From contig NZ_JAHKRM010000034.1 of NCBI RefSeq assembly GCF_019396345.1, positions 1-64,000 on the forward strand: a stretch of DNA of 64,000 bases, written 5' to 3'. The notes under the pieces were generated by a model. The model was not told the DNA's origin. It saw only the letters and a program-made list of their open reading frames with translations, and did not search any database. The position numbers and the translations under genes are program-made. Source of the stretch: Nonomuraea guangzhouensis (lineage in GTDB: Bacteria > Actinomycetota > Actinomycetes > Streptosporangiales > Streptosporangiaceae). Positions 1 to 8,510 of this stretch are shown one piece after another (the stretch's first letter is position 1; each line of letters begins with the position of its first letter).

Positions 1-1
1 C

Positions 2-85
2 AAACGCTGGATCACCCGCTGGAAAGCCGCTCTCAACGCCTTCGCCATCACCTTCGAAGGCCGCCTGAACCCGACCACCCCATAG
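2..85 (+). CDS. IS256 (Mutator)-family transposase, C-terminal end, cut by window edge
   Basis: Only the last 27 codons are inside the window. The frame reads KRWITRWKAALNAFAITFEG and ends at a TAG. This matches the usual C-terminus of IS256/Mutator transposases, where a Trp/Arg/Lys-rich stretch is followed by ALNxFAIxFxGRL. The 92-122 stretch after the stop (GAGTTACACCG, then TGGACAG) is a plausible right terminal repeat for this family, but the left end is outside the window, so it cannot be paired. The family call rests on a short tail. Confidence 0.7.
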   Translation, partial: KRWITRWKAALNAFAITFEGRLNPTTP

Positions 86-315
86 AACTAATTCAAGATC
101 GAGTTACACCGTTTACTGGACAGGCCCTTAAGCATGGGCAATCGATCACGACAAGGTCGGCACCGGCCGCTACTGATGATCTCCGTTCCCGCTGACGGCG
201 GCTGGTGTCTGACGGTCCGGGGCTTCGTTGCTCAGCCCCGGTCCACCGGGAGCCCGGGTTGCTGTCCTGCCTGCCGAGGATGCCCTGCGCTAAAAGAGGG
301 ACGGCGTACCAGAGA

Positions 316-849
316 TCAGGACAGGGTGTCCTTGATCGCGATCTGGCCATTGCTGATCACGAACTTCTGGTTGGTGTTGTTGCTCTCGCACTGCCACAGG
401 TACACCTGGATGCCGTTGCCGCGGCCGTTGGTGGCGTCCAGGCACAGGGGGTTGCCGGAGTTGATGGTGGATTTGAGGATGATCATGTCTCTCTGGATGA
501 CCCAGAACTGGTTGCCGTTGTTCAGGCACTGCCACTGGTAGACCCGGGTGCCGTTGGTGCGGCCGTTGGAGGAGTCCAGGCACATCACCGGGCTCCGGCC
601 GACGGTGTCTTCCACCTTGATGAGGCCGCTGTCGATGACGAACTTCTGGTTGGTGTTGTTGCTCTCGCACTGCCATTGGTACATCAGGGTGCCGTTGCCA
701 CGGTAGTTGCTGACATCGACGCACATTGCGGGCCAGCCCAGGGCGGTGCGGCCGGCGGGCTGGTGAGTAGAGGCGGCGGCGGGCATGGTGGTTGCCGCAC
801 CCGCCGCGATGGAGATGGCAGCGATGGCTAGCAGACGGCGAGCAAGCAT
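316..849 (-). CDS. Secreted ricin B-type (beta-trefoil) lectin
   Basis: The product is about 177 residues, starting at MLARRLLAIA. This start follows a G-rich ribosome site (GGGGGCC) better than the upstream in-frame ATG does. It has a Sec signal peptide (LARRLLAIAAISIAAGAATT, then a PAAAS cleavage region) and then one beta-trefoil domain. The three repeats each carry a QxW-type core: YQWQC, YQWQC and YLWQC, each with a CxDxSNxxxNGT-like loop. No catalytic domain is attached, so it is a free carbohydrate-binding protein and not a glycosidase module. The sugar bound cannot be told from sequence. Repeats 1 and 3 are almost identical over NQKFVI and ESNNTNQ, reflecting a DNA-level duplication. 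It stands alone, with no operon partner. Confidence 0.85.
   Translation of the reverse strand: MLARRLLAIAAISIAAGAATTMPAAASTHQPAGRTALGWPAMCVDVSNYRGNGTLMYQWQCESNNTNQKFVIDSGLIKVEDTVGRSPVMCLDSSNGRTNGTRVYQWQCLNNGNQFWVIQRDMIILKSTINSGNPLCLDATNGRGNGIQVYLWQCESNNTNQKFVISNGQIAIKDTLS
361..675. repeat. Exact 36-bp direct repeat inside the lectin gene (361-396 and 640-675)
   Basis: Positions 361-396 and 640-675 are identical (both begin GAACTTCTGG and end CACTGCCA). They encode the same segment of trefoil repeats 1 and 3. Perfect identity at synonymous sites is more than the protein fold needs and points to recent duplication or gene conversion between the subdomains. Confidence 0.85.
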
Positions 850-960
850 GATTGGCCCCCAGAAGAGTTGATCAAGACTCAAGCACCATGCCATGGCCGA
901 CAGTTATTGATCAATTACTCTGTGTGCAACCCTGTCGCGTGTCGTGATGTGCTGCCGGCT

Positions 961-1839
961 TCAGGAGTGGGCCGCGACGAGTTCGGCGAGGTCCAGCGCA
1001 TCCCCTCTGATGCCGGCCAGCCAATCATCTTGTACGTATTCGAAGTTGCCGGTTTCGGTGTCGAACAGGCCGATGCTCCCGGCCGTCACCTGCTGTTCGG
1101 GGTTGATCGGCTCCGGCTCCCACCGGGTGAACTTGGGCTGCACCAACTGGGCGAGCGCGTAGGAGGTCGTGCGGCCATAGTGGCGCGGGCCGTTGAGGTG
1201 GTGGTAGTGGCCGCTGACGTGCAGGCGTGGTTGCAGGTGCTCGATGAGCGCGGTCAGCTTCGCCGAGCCCTGCACGTTCCCGCGCCGATCGCGTGACATC
1301 CCGTACGGGCCGTCATGAGTGACCAGGACGTCCACGTCACCCGGTCCGACCGCCATCAGCCGCGCGTACGCGCTCTCGTCCAGGTCCATCTTCCCCGGAA
1401 CCTCGATCAGCCCGAGGAACGCCACGCGCTGCCCGGCGACCTCGACCACGTTCCCGCAGGCGACATGGCGGTAAGCGCCGAGCGGGTCCACCGGCACGAC
1501 CTCGGTGGCCGACGCGTCGTGCAAGGAGGCCAGCCAGTCGTGATCCTCATGGTTGCCGCTGACGAACAGCACACAGGGAACCCGCCCGAGAGCCGAGCGC
1601 ACCCCCTCGGCGAATGCCGGCGACGGATCGAGCAGGCGAAAGAAGTCCCCCTGAGCGGGATGGTCCCGGGCGAAACGACGGCTCGACTCGTCCCACCGAT
1701 CGAACGACGGGTAGGCGCCCAGATCGCCGACCTGTATCACGGCGTCGAGCCGAACCCCCAGGCGCCTCTGCAGCACCACGGCCGCACCCAGCGCGTGCAG
1801 CACACAACCATGGACATCACCTAAGAAAGCGATCTTCAT
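961..1839 (-). CDS. Calcineurin-like metallophosphoesterase
   Basis: The product is 292 residues from MKIAFLGDVHG. This start is preferred because GAAAGG lies upstream and the domain begins at once; the frame stays open a little further upstream. The standard metal-binding motifs are present in order: GDVHG near residue 8, GDLG near 40, GNHE (VSGNHEDHD) near 100, THDGP and GHYHH. These bind the dinuclear metal centre of the calcineurin-like fold. The protein has no signal peptide and is probably cytoplasmic. Substrate is not indicated; the family includes protein, nucleotide and phospholipid phosphoesterases. It has no obvious operon partner. Confidence 0.85.
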   Translation of the reverse strand: MKIAFLGDVHGCVLHALGAAVVLQRRLGVRLDAVIQVGDLGAYPSFDRWDESSRRFARDHPAQGDFFRLLDPSPAFAEGVRSALGRVPCVLFVSGNHEDHDWLASLHDASATEVVPVDPLGAYRHVACGNVVEVAGQRVAFLGLIEVPGKMDLDESAYARLMAVGPGDVDVLVTHDGPYGMSRDRRGNVQGSAKLTALIEHLQPRLHVSGHYHHLNGPRHYGRTTSYALAQLVQPKFTRWEPEPINPEQQVTAGSIGLFDTETGNFEYVQDDWLAGIRGDALDLAELVAAHS

Positions 1840-2034
1840 CGCCTGCCGACCTTTCGCGAAGAGCCATCCGGACATGGCCCAGCAACGGTCGAGCGGCGCA
1901 ACGATGCGGTGTCAACCACCGGCCCTGGACCGGTGACTCACATCCCAGCGCTCCACCGCCATCTCGACGACCGAGCCAAGCCGAGCGTCGCACCTCGGCC
2001 GGAAGAACGTCAACCACAAATGGTTCGTCTCCGA

Positions 2035-2601
2035 CTACCCCGACAGGTGCGCCAGCAGCATCTCCAGCGGCCGCGGCACGCGATCGAGATCGAGTGCCGC
2101 GACGAGCGCGCCAGAGTAGCGGATCTTGCGGCCACTGCCCGATCCCATGAACCGGCGCAGCTGGTCGTGAGTGGCGCTCCCGCGCCATGCGAGTTGCTTC
2201 TGAAGAGTACGAAATGAACTGAGCTCGCCCTCGGCATCGACAACGCGCTCAACCGTGGCGGTGCCAAGGGCGCGGATCAGCTCGTCTTCCAGGTCAGCGA
2301 CGCACACGAAGAATCCGAGCGCCTCCAGATCGCTCCGGCTGAGATCGGATCCCAGGCCGGCGCGCTCGAGACTCCGCTGGAAGTCGCCTTCCTCTCCGGC
2401 GTCGCACAGACCGGCCAGCCGGAGATTGCGACCGCGAGGGCCGAACCTGCCGAGATACGTCCCGATGTTCGTGGCACCGCCCATCGCCACAAGGGAGATG
2501 CCTTCGGCCGCCAGGTTCCGGCCATGACGCTCGGCCAACGCTTCGATGGCCGACTTGTCACTGGCTCCCTCGACCAAGACCACGGTTTGAGTGTCGCTCA
2601 C
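2035..2601 (-). CDS. Stand-alone TOPRIM-domain protein (putative nucleotidyl transferase/hydrolase)
   Basis: The 188-residue protein is read from a GTG at 2601 (VSDTQTVVLVEGASDK). The TOPRIM signature is clear: the glutamate motif VLVEGASDKxAIEALAERHGR at the N-terminus, then VAMGGATN and the later acidic cluster LAGLCDAGEE (DxD-like) and CVADLEDELIRALG. Such small TOPRIM proteins resemble the nuclease half of OLD-family enzymes without their ABC ATPase. No ATPase gene lies beside it, so it acts alone or with a remote partner. Function in DNA repair or defence is possible but unproven. An in-frame ATG at 2742 would add a 47-residue tail with no recognisable features, so the GTG was chosen; the start is the weak point. 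Confidence 0.75.
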   Translation of the reverse strand: MSDTQTVVLVEGASDKSAIEALAERHGRNLAAEGISLVAMGGATNIGTYLGRFGPRGRNLRLAGLCDAGEEGDFQRSLERAGLGSDLSRSDLEALGFFVCVADLEDELIRALGTATVERVVDAEGELSSFRTLQKQLAWRGSATHDQLRRFMGSGSGRKIRYSGALVAALDLDRVPRPLEMLLAHLSG

Positions 2602-2961
2602 GAGCCCAGCTTTGCACCGAACATGGAGAGGTTCATCCTCTTTTGCGCGTTGGAAGGTCACCAGCCGCAGATCACGGTCTCCGACTGCCAGCGGGCTCAC
2701 CAGTTCGACGAGACAGGGCATGGGTGGCGCGTCGCCTGACATCTTCAGCAGTTGTTTCGTCGGACTACTGGGACGCAAGGTCGTAAGGCCCAAGCACCGC
2801 TGAGATCGAGAAGGGAGACCTCGCCATGCCCACGCGCACGCCGTCTCCTCGCGGTGGTCGTCATACCTCACGCCGCCCACCGAAGACGGGCAGCGATCAA
2901 CGATGCACTGGCCGGCTTTCTCAACGGAAGTCTTGAAGCAGACAGCCACAATGGAGGGCTC
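2602..2961. other. 360-bp gap without a convincing gene
   Basis: This stretch separates the TOPRIM gene from the DoxX-like gene. A 36-codon basic ORF (2826-2936, +, preceded by AGGGAG) is the only small frame with a ribosome site. Its Arg/Pro-rich content looks like non-coding high-GC DNA. No RNA gene or repeat is visible. Confidence 0.5.
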
Positions 2962-3315
2962 ATGTTCGCCACTTATGCCACGATCACCATCTTCGCCTCG
3001 GTGCTGTACGGCAGCGCCGCCGTCGTCTACCTGATCGGCCACGAATTTCCCAAGGCTCAGGCCGATATGAAGCGCTTGCCACGGTCGTGGGTGCCGGTGT
3101 TGGGCATGATGCTGGCGGCGGGCTCTTTGGGGCTGTTGGGTGGGTTCGCCATTCCCATGCTGGGGACACTCGCTGCCGCCGGCCTCGTGCTGTACTTCAT
3201 CGGCGCGCTCCTTGCGCACCTGCGAGTGGGTTCCCGCAAGCTCGTGAATTGGGGCGGATTCTTCGCCACCGCGGTGGCCGCACTTGCCGTGAACCTGGTC
3301 TATTACTGGTCGTGA
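2962..3315 (+). CDS. DoxX-like small integral membrane protein
   Basis: The 117-residue protein starts at MFATYATITIFASVLYG after GGAGGGCTC; upstream in-frame codons lack a membrane pattern and were left out. Four hydrophobic segments lie near residues 5-25, 45-65, 68-88 and 95-115. A VGSRKL loop sits between the last two. Layout and size fit the DoxX-like family of actinobacteria, whose biochemical role is mostly unknown. It is monocistronic: the neighbour upstream runs the other way and the next gene starts 228 bp downstream. Confidence 0.7.
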   Translation: MFATYATITIFASVLYGSAAVVYLIGHEFPKAQADMKRLPRSWVPVLGMMLAAGSLGLLGGFAIPMLGTLAAAGLVLYFIGALLAHLRVGSRKLVNWGGFFATAVAALAVNLVYYWS

Positions 3316-3543
3316 TCCGTGAGGCAGGCTCACTCACCTGGCGCCGATCGCGGTGATGGACGACGGCGAATACGTGGGCTCGATAACGGCCTTCCTGCTC
3401 CAACCAATGCTCTGAACTGGGCATTCTCTCAGTAGTACCCCTAGCTATACCCCCGTTGGGGCGTACGCGGGAACGACTGGGAAGGCCCCCGGCTGGTGTG
3501 CTGATCACTGTCAGTCAAGCACCCCCTCCCAGGAGCAAATGAA

Positions 3544-4473
3544 ATGGCAGTCAACAGCCGGCCGGATATCGAGCAGCATCCGAGTCAGACCGGGCTGCGG
3601 GGTTTCATCCGTCGCCGTCCGCTGATCAGTTTCTTCGTCCTGGCCAATCTGCTGAGCTGGGCCGCCTGGACGCCATACATTCTCTCGGCGACCGGTCTGG
3701 GGGTCGTGAATTTCACGTTCCCCTCGCTGCTCGGTAGCACGCAGTTCGCCGGTGTTCTCCCCGGCGCCTATCTCGGGCCCATCCTCGCCGCGTTCATCGT
3801 GACCGCGGTCGCGGACGGCAAGGAAGGCGTTCGCCGGTGGGTCGGGCGGATGACGAAATGGCGGGTCAGCTGGGTCTGGTACGTCGCGACCGCCGTCGGC
3901 GTTCCCGCCGCCATCATCATTACCGGGCTCGCGGTGTCCGACGGAGACATCCACATGCCGCCCGTCGCCGTGCTGGTGGCTTACCTGCCGGGCCTGCTGC
4001 TCCAGATGGTCACTACCGGTCTGGCGGAAGAGCCTGGTTGGCGTGACTTCGCCCTGCCGCGCCTGCAGCGCAAGTTCGGCCCGCTGGTCGCCACCCTCGT
4101 CCTCGGCCCGCTGTGGGGGCTCTGGCACCTGCCGCTGTTCCTGAGCGAGTGGGGCGGGTGGCCGGACGTCACCCCGATGAGGATCGGCGAGTTCGTCGCC
4201 TCCTGCTGCGTCCTCAGTGTGGTCTTCACCTGGGTGTTCAACCGGACCGGCCAGAGCCTGCCGCTGGTCATGCTGCTGCACGTCAGCATCAACAACTTCC
4301 TGTCGATCGCGTACGCGGACATGTTCCCGTCGATCGCCAGCGCCGAGCAGGCCTCCCACGTCACCCTGCTCGCGAGCACCACGGGAGCGATCGTGGTGCT
4401 CGTCGCGACCCGCGGCCGCCTCGGTTACCGACCGGTCGAGGAACCCACGCCGGAGGTCACCCATCAGAACTGA
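3544..4473 (+). CDS. CPBP-family intramembrane glutamic endopeptidase (CAAX protease-like)
   Basis: The product is 309 residues with about eight membrane segments. The family signature is intact: a Glu pair followed by Arg in AEEPGWRDFALP (EExxxR), a His in GPLWGLWHLPLF, and a second His/Asn motif in HVSINNF. In this fold these residues form the glutamate-based active site inside the membrane. Bacterial CPBP proteins process membrane proteins or give self-immunity to bacteriocins; no bacteriocin gene lies nearby, so the target is unknown. The start follows AGGAGC with seven bases of spacing. A strong hairpin just past the stop ends transcription. Confidence 0.88.
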   Translation: MAVNSRPDIEQHPSQTGLRGFIRRRPLISFFVLANLLSWAAWTPYILSATGLGVVNFTFPSLLGSTQFAGVLPGAYLGPILAAFIVTAVADGKEGVRRWVGRMTKWRVSWVWYVATAVGVPAAIIITGLAVSDGDIHMPPVAVLVAYLPGLLLQMVTTGLAEEPGWRDFALPRLQRKFGPLVATLVLGPLWGLWHLPLFLSEWGGWPDVTPMRIGEFVASCCVLSVVFTWVFNRTGQSLPLVMLLHVSINNFLSIAYADMFPSIASAEQASHVTLLASTTGAIVVLVATRGRLGYRPVEEPTPEVTHQN

Positions 4474-4487
4474 ACCACCGCGCCACG

Positions 4488-4529
4488 AAAGCGGGCGTGG
4501 GACCGGAATATCGGTCCCACGCCCGCTTT
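4488..4529 (+). terminator. Strong stem-loop terminator after the CPBP gene
   Basis: An 18-bp perfect stem (AAAGCGGGCGTGGGACCG at 4488-4505 against its complement at 4512-4529) closes over a six-base loop. It ends in TTT and sits 15 bases after the stop codon. Confidence 0.85.
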
Positions 4530-4757
4530 GTGTCGTGCCCGTGGACTTCTGTGATCCGCAACTCAGCTCACCCGAGAACTTCAAAGATCGGTGGACGGCC
4601 GGGCCGCACAGACACTCCCGATCGCAGACCCAGGCCCCCCGCGCCCTGCGGGCCGGGCCACACTATGACTGCTCACCCGCCAGAATTCAGGGGAAGGCGA
4701 GGGCGGTCTGCGGACAACAACAGATGACCAATGTCCCGCCGACCACAAGGCCGTTGA

Positions 4758-5375
4758 ATGAATGAGCCACACCTGGCCGATCCCCCGGGCGACGCCCCAC
4801 CGTCGCAGGACGACGCCGTGGTGATCGAGCGGTCCTGGGACGAACCCGAGCGTTTCGGTGCCGTCTTCGACGCGCACTACGCGGAGATCCACCGGTACGT
4901 CTCCCGCCGACTCGGTCCACACGCCGCCGACGACGTCTCCGCTGAGACGTTCGCGCTCGCCTTCCGTCAGCGTCGCCGGTACGACACGAGCCACCGCAGC
5001 GCCCGCCCCTGGCTCTATGGCATCGCAACCAACCACATCAGCCGATACCGGCGCGATGAGGTGCGCCTCCTTCGTGCCGTGGGCCGGCTGCATCCGGAAC
5101 CGGAGCCGGCCCGGGGCCACGAGGACGAGGTGATGGCGAAGGTGAGCGCGCAAGGCGTCAAAGGCACGCTGGCCAAGGCCATCGCCGCCCTGCCCGCGGC
5201 CCAGCGTGACGTGCTGTTACTGGTGGCGCTCTCAGGGCTGAGCTACGACGAGGTGGCGCAGGCTCTGGACGTGCCTTTCGGCACGGTGTCCTCGCGGCTC
5301 AACCGGGCTCGTACGAAGTTGCGCAAGGCACTGGGCGGGACGAATCCGCTGCTCGATGAGGAAGAGACACGTTGA
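4758..5375 (+). CDS. ECF-type RNA polymerase sigma factor
   Basis: The product is 205 residues. Region 2 is seen at FGAVFDAHYAEIHRYVSRRLG with the usual DDVSAETFALAF helix and RPWLYGIATNHISRYRR. Region 4 is at ALPAAQRDVLLLVALSGLSYDEVAQALDVPFGTVSSRLNRAR, a normal helix-turn-helix. There is no region 3, as expected for the ECF group. It overlaps the next gene by one base (TGATG), so the two are translated together. The downstream membrane protein is the likely anti-sigma or sensor partner. Upstream DNA carries no promoter I can name. Confidence 0.9.
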   Translation: MNEPHLADPPGDAPPSQDDAVVIERSWDEPERFGAVFDAHYAEIHRYVSRRLGPHAADDVSAETFALAFRQRRRYDTSHRSARPWLYGIATNHISRYRRDEVRLLRAVGRLHPEPEPARGHEDEVMAKVSAQGVKGTLAKAIAALPAAQRDVLLLVALSGLSYDEVAQALDVPFGTVSSRLNRARTKLRKALGGTNPLLDEEETR

Positions 5376-6496
5376 TGAACGAGCTGCATCTCGTACGTGG
5401 GGTGTACGACGACCCGCCTCCGCCCTCCGATGAGGCCGCGGCGGCCGCCCGTCGCAGGATGTTGAGTCAGGCCGACACCGTACGGCCACGCCCACGCCGT
5501 GCGTGGCGCCTGCCCATCGGCCTGGTGGCCGCCACCACGGCCGCAGCCGTGGTGGCGGGCGTGGCGCTCACCACCCACGACGCCGGTCGACCGCAGATAG
5601 AAGTGGAGGCCACCCCTCATACCCTGTCGCCTCGCGGCATGATGCTGGCCGCCGCCTCCCAGGCGGAGCTGCAGCAGCAGGGTCGCTACTGGTACACGCA
5701 TCAGCGCACTAGCTTCTCGGCGCTCGCGCTCGGCCGGACCGGCGGGTACGTCGTGGAGGAGCGCAGCGAGTACTTCCAGTGGAGAGGAAGAACCCGCGGC
5801 GACGGCGAGTCCTTCTACGGCCGTGACTTCGCGGGCAAGCCCCAGACCCGCGCCGACGCCGACGCCTGGCGTGCGGCGGGTTCCCCGCCGAGCTGGACGG
5901 TGCGTTCGTCGGGCGTGAGCAGGACCGTCAGGACGAAGTCGGGTGCCTGGCAGGTGGACAATCCGGACGACCAGGGCGGCGGCACATTCAACATCGCCGG
6001 CGTCGGCCAGTTCAGTTACCAGGAGCTCCAAGAGTTCCCTACCGACCCCGGAGAGCTGCGCAAGCTCTTGTGTGAGGGCTTGATCAAGCTGGCGGCAGGC
6101 CGGTCTGGAGCGCCGAGACGCTGCGACGGTCCCAAAGGCATGCTCGACCAGGTCTTCTTCGTCCTCCTGGATACGCCCGTGCCGCCCAAGGTGCGAGCCG
6201 GTCTCATCCGCCTGGTCACCGACTATCCCGGCGTGCGACAACTGGGCACCGTCACGGATCCGCTCGGCCGCACCGCGGTCGGCCTCGCGGCCCCCTTTGA
6301 GAGCGCCGACGGCCGTGGGAAAATCCAGCTGGATGTGTTCTTCGACCAGCGGACCGGCAATGTCCTGGGCAGCCGTGACATCCAGCTCGAACCCGGCCCC
6401 GACAGCAAGAAATGGCAGGTTCCCGGCAGGATGCTGGACTCCTGGGTGGCCGTGGACTCCGGCTGGAAGGACACCAGGCCCACCCTTCCTGACTAG
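5375..6496 (+). CDS. CU044_5270-family membrane protein, partner of the sigma factor
   Basis: The 373-residue protein starts at the ATG that overlaps the sigma-factor stop (TGATG). About 55 N-terminal cytoplasmic residues (MNELHLVRGVYDDPPPPSDE) are followed by one membrane segment (LPIGLVAATTAAAVVAGVAL) and a large outer domain. The outer part has the family's layout, with WYTHQRTS and a LGTVTDPLGRTAVGLA stretch. Proteins of this type are commonly paired with ECF sigma genes in actinobacteria. A role as anti-sigma factor or envelope sensor is inferred from the gene order; no zinc-binding ZAS motif is present in the N-terminal part. Confidence 0.8.
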   Translation: MNELHLVRGVYDDPPPPSDEAAAAARRRMLSQADTVRPRPRRAWRLPIGLVAATTAAAVVAGVALTTHDAGRPQIEVEATPHTLSPRGMMLAAASQAELQQQGRYWYTHQRTSFSALALGRTGGYVVEERSEYFQWRGRTRGDGESFYGRDFAGKPQTRADADAWRAAGSPPSWTVRSSGVSRTVRTKSGAWQVDNPDDQGGGTFNIAGVGQFSYQELQEFPTDPGELRKLLCEGLIKLAAGRSGAPRRCDGPKGMLDQVFFVLLDTPVPPKVRAGLIRLVTDYPGVRQLGTVTDPLGRTAVGLAAPFESADGRGKIQLDVFFDQRTGNVLGSRDIQLEPGPDSKKWQVPGRMLDSWVAVDSGWKDTRPTLPD

Positions 6497-6503
6497 GAGC
6501 CGG

Positions 6504-7031
6504 TCACGACGCCGCGTGGTGGGCGCCTGCCAAAATCCCGCCGTACTGGATGGCGACCAGGTGGCGGATCGGGATCGTCTGGCTGGACGCGCCCGCTTCC
6601 GCCTCCGCACACCACCCGTCGTACGTCTCCGACAGTGCCCGCGCCCGGAGGGCGGGCGTGCCGTTGCCCACCGCGAGCTCGCCCTCAAGCGCCCGCAGCA
6701 GCATCCCCCCGAACCGGAGCCGCACGCTGTGCAGCGTGTCCCGGCACGAGAACACCTCGGCCACCGTGGCGGGCCGCTCGTTCTCCGGGCCGCCGGCCTG
6801 GCTCTGGTCGGTGAGCGCCATCCTGGCGACCATCGGGATGAAGGCTCGGCTCGCGCGGACGAAGGGAGAGTGGGTGACCAGGTCGTCCGACACCGCGGCC
6901 AGTGCTTCAGCCAGGACGGTGGACGTGGCCTGGAGGTCCGCGGCGTGGGCGAGCAGCAGGTCGCGGTAGTTGCGGTCCGTTGGTGTGGTGTCGTCGGCGG
7001 CGGCGCTGGTCCAGTAGGGCACGATCACCAT
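6504..7031 (-). CDS. Hypothetical protein fused in frame to a gene remnant
   Basis: From an ATG at 7031 the frame gives 175 residues (start MVIVPYWTSAAADD). It is Ala-rich and probably helical (LLLAHAADLQATSTVLAEALAAVSDDL), with a VRLRFGGMLLRALEGEL stretch near the end. I do not recognise the family. The same frame runs upstream into a broken acetyltransferase, so the true start is uncertain and there is no strong ribosome site. It may be a real short gene or the surviving part of a larger one. Confidence 0.4.
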   Translation of the reverse strand: MVIVPYWTSAAADDTTPTDRNYRDLLLAHAADLQATSTVLAEALAAVSDDLVTHSPFVRASRAFIPMVARMALTDQSQAGGPENERPATVAEVFSCRDTLHSVRLRFGGMLLRALEGELAVGNGTPALRARALSETYDGWCAEAEAGASSQTIPIRHLVAIQYGGILAGAHHAAS

Positions 7032-7244
7032 CGACGATCCACCGGTACGTGCACGGCGCCGCTGCCTTCTCCTGATCCGACTCGTCAGGCAGCCGCGCCA
7101 CCCAGGCCGCGAACCCGGCCGTCGACTCGACCTCATCGGACGGCAGCAACCCGAAACCGTCCTCGCGGAGGCCTGGCCCCACTCGGCATGCGCCTCGAGC
7201 CAGGCGGCGTGCAGACGTGTGGTGGGGGCGATCAGTTCCGGCAT
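7030..7244 (-). pseudogene. Broken GNAT N-acetyltransferase (frameshift plus truncation)
   Basis: The start reads MPELIAPTTRLHAAWLEAHAEWG in one frame, then continues in another as GPGLREDGFGLLPSDEVEST and YRWIVDGD. This is the N-terminal portion typical of one actinobacterial GNAT family. A single missing C in the G/C run near 7175-7180 explains the shift. After IVDGD the acetyl-CoA-binding core is absent and unrelated sequence follows. The gene is therefore both frameshifted and cut to about its first 70 codons. Confidence 0.65.
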
Positions 7245-7265
7245 GCCGCACCATATCTATCCAGG

Positions 7266-8510
7266 TCAGTTGTCGATCGTCTGGTAGGCCGTGGTCCAGA
7301 AGTCGCGGTGCAACCGAGGGGTGTCCAGGGAGTCCATCGCCGTCTGGGTGAACAGGATCCCGGTGAGCCCCGTGGCCGGATCGGCGTACGCGGTCGTGCC
7401 CAGGCCGCCGTCCCACCCGAACTGGCCCACGGACGCCAGGTCGCGGCGGTGGGTGCGGACGGCCATCCCGAAGCCGTAACCGCCGTGCCTGCCGAAGTGG
7501 TCGCCGAACGCGTCCTTCTCGACCTTCTGCTCCGGCGTCAGATGGTCCATGGTCATCAGCTCGACCGACGCCCGGGACAGGATGCGCTCGCTGCCATGAG
7601 CCCCCTTGTTCAGCAGCATCCGGTAGAAGGCGTGGTAGTCGTCCACCGTCGACACCAGTCCGTCGCCGCCCGCTTCGAACGCCGGCGGCGAGCTGTACTT
7701 CCCACCGGCAGCCTCGTCCCACACGACCAGCCCACCAGTCTGCGGATCGTGGGCGTAGCTGGTCGGCAGCCGGTCGATCTTGTCCGCCGGCACGGAGAAG
7801 CCAGAGTCCCTCATCCCGAGCGGGTCGAAGAGCCGCTCACGCAGGAACGCCTCGAACGACTGCCCCGCGACCCTGCCGACGAGGACGCCGAGCACGTCGG
7901 ACCCGGTGTGGTACTGCCACAGATGTCCCGGCTGGTACATCAGCGGCAGCTTGCCCAGACGGCCAAGCCATTCATCTGGCCCCTCCGCCGGTGCGGAGCC
8001 GTCGAGGCCCAGCTCGCGCATCGCGACCTGGATGGGGTACGTGTCCGGCGCCGCCAGCACCGCCCCGAACCCGAAGGTGAACGTCAGCAGATCGCGTACG
8101 GTGATCGGCCGCAGCGCCGGCACGGTGTCCTCCAGCGGGGCGTCGATCCGCGTCAGCACCTGGCGGTTGGCGAGCTCGGGCAGCCACTCGTCGATCGGGT
8201 CGTCCAGCCGCAGCCGGCACTCCTCGACCAGGATCATCACCGCGGCGGCCGTGATCGGCTTGCTCAGCGACGCCAGCCGGAAGATCGTGTCCCTGCGCAT
8301 CGGCGCGCCGCCGTCGGTGTGCAGCGTCCCCATCGCTTCGACGTGCGTGTCATCTCCGCGACCGACCAGGGCGACCAACCCAGGAATCGCACCAGATTCG
8401 ACATGCCCGGCCAGCACGTCACGCATCCGCCGCACCCCTGCCTCCGACAGGCCCCGCTTCTCCTGCATGCTCCAGTTGCCCTGCATATCCCAGCTGGCGG
8501 TGGTCGTCAT
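7266..8510 (-). CDS. Serine hydrolase, beta-lactamase class C / esterase family
   Basis: The product is 414 residues from MTTTASWDMQ, chosen because GGAGAGAGCT lies just upstream. The catalytic Ser-x-x-Lys is in LASLSKPITAA, the Tyr motif is in WQYHTGSDVLG, and the third motif is WDGGLGT. This is the layout of class C beta-lactamase-like esterases and D-amino-acid hydrolases, not of true AmpC with KTG. No signal peptide is seen, so the enzyme is probably cytoplasmic and an esterase. The transcript has its own promoter region; the neighbour downstream is a remnant. Confidence 0.88.
   Translation of the reverse strand: MTTTASWDMQGNWSMQEKRGLSEAGVRRMRDVLAGHVESGAIPGLVALVGRGDDTHVEAMGTLHTDGGAPMRRDTIFRLASLSKPITAAAVMILVEECRLRLDDPIDEWLPELANRQVLTRIDAPLEDTVPALRPITVRDLLTFTFGFGAVLAAPDTYPIQVAMRELGLDGSAPAEGPDEWLGRLGKLPLMYQPGHLWQYHTGSDVLGVLVGRVAGQSFEAFLRERLFDPLGMRDSGFSVPADKIDRLPTSYAHDPQTGGLVVWDEAAGGKYSSPPAFEAGGDGLVSTVDDYHAFYRMLLNKGAHGSERILSRASVELMTMDHLTPEQKVEKDAFGDHFGRHGGYGFGMAVRTHRRDLASVGQFGWDGGLGTTAYADPATGLTGILFTQTAMDSLDTPRLHRDFWTTAYQTIDN

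Noticed and set aside
2826..2936. 36-codon basic ORF with an AGGGAG site
   Set aside because: Composition follows background; no partner and no sign of a fold.
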